Assembly (NCBI GenBank): GCA_003164305.1
Contig: PLSZ01000555.1
Span: forward strand, 1-5,064
DNA length: 5,064 bases
From: Acetobacteraceae bacterium
GTDB lineage: Bacteria; Pseudomonadota; Alphaproteobacteria; Acetobacterales; Acetobacteraceae
Direction of reading: 5' to 3'
Of this stretch, positions 4,810 through 5,064 are shown in pieces (within the stretch, counting starts at the first letter, position 1; the number at the start of each line of letters is the position of its first letter). Both the position numbers and the translations under genes were made by a program. Below the pieces are notes generated by a model. That model was not told the DNA's origin. It ran no database searches and worked only from the letters and a program-made list of their open reading frames with translations.

Positions 4810-5064
4810 TCAGCCCGGCGCCGCGCCCTGCGCGCCCACCCGCAGCATGTACAACGATTGTGATGCCGTCATGAACAAATGGTCGTGCTTGGGCCCGCCG
4901 AACGCCAGGTTGGCGCACACTTCGGGCAGCCGGACGCGGCCGATCAGCTTGCCGTCCGGCGTGAACACCAGCACCCCCGCGTAGCCCAAAGGCGCGTTCG
5001 AACCGCACCAAAGATTGCCGAACGCGTCGGCGCGCATCCCGTCCGGCCCACATTGCACGCCATC
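4810..5064 (-). CDS. SMP-30/gluconolactonase-like protein, C-terminal end, truncated by the window edge
   Basis: The last 84 residues of a six-bladed beta-propeller of the SMP-30/gluconolactonase/LRE family. The frame is open to the window edge and begins DGVQCGPDGMRADAFGNLWCG. The GPDGMRxDxxGNLW stretch carries the conserved Asp-containing metal-site loop of the family. GVLVFTPDGKLIGRVRLPE and CANLAFGGPKHDHLFMTASQSLYML follow, which is the typical final blades. Such enzymes hydrolyse lactones (for example sugar lactones) using a divalent metal, but the substrate here cannot be read. The start lies beyond the right edge. The GTG at 5056-5058 is an internal Val rather than the start, because the family needs several hundred residues upstream. 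The TGA (4812-4810) directly abuts the TGA of the plus-strand gene. Confidence 0.9.
   Translation of the reverse strand, partial: DGVQCGPDGMRADAFGNLWCGSNAPLGYAGVLVFTPDGKLIGRVRLPEVCANLAFGGPKHDHLFMTASQSLYMLRVGAQGAAPG

Overview
The window looks like chromosomal DNA of a high-GC alphaproteobacterium. The evidence is strongly GC-biased third codon positions, an imuA-imuB-dnaE2 type SOS mutagenesis cassette of the alphaproteobacterial form, and a GTTC-N7-GTTC LexA operator, which is the alphaproteobacterial SOS-box type. A member of the Acetobacteraceae/Rhodospirillales is my guess from general protein flavour. It is an inference only, because no marker gene is present.

Most genes read on the minus strand, so the story runs from high to low coordinates. 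The right edge holds the C-terminal end of an SMP-30/gluconolactonase-like protein (4810-5064, minus). It is convergent and stop-to-stop with a 222-residue plus-strand protein (4141-4809) that looks like a dimeric alpha/beta-barrel (EthD-like) protein of unknown function. A 370-base intergenic region follows (3771-4140). It contains a 163-base element bounded by 35-base inverted arms. Next on the minus strand come a small 4-oxalocrotonate-tautomerase-family protein (3585-3770), a LexA box that overlaps the imuA start codon (3536-3550), imuA (2783-3541), imuB (1354-2856, overlapping imuA by 74 bases), a 69-residue conserved-looking small protein (1132-1341, 12 bases after imuB), and the first 226 residues of dnaE2 (1-678, running off the left edge).

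The cassette encodes the translesion 'mutasome'. ImuA is a RecA-like accessory protein. ImuB is a Y-family polymerase homologue lacking catalytic acidic residues. DnaE2 (ImuC) is the error-prone C-family polymerase that does the synthesis. Two things are unusual. A small ORF is inserted between imuB and dnaE2. There is also a 453-base spacer before dnaE2 that carries a 245-base AT-cored element, whose two arms are each four tandem copies of a decamer close to ACACGAAGTT, in opposite orientation. No full LexA box is visible in front of dnaE2, so its coupling to the SOS operon across this element is the main open question. I found no tRNA, rRNA, CRISPR array or transposase gene.
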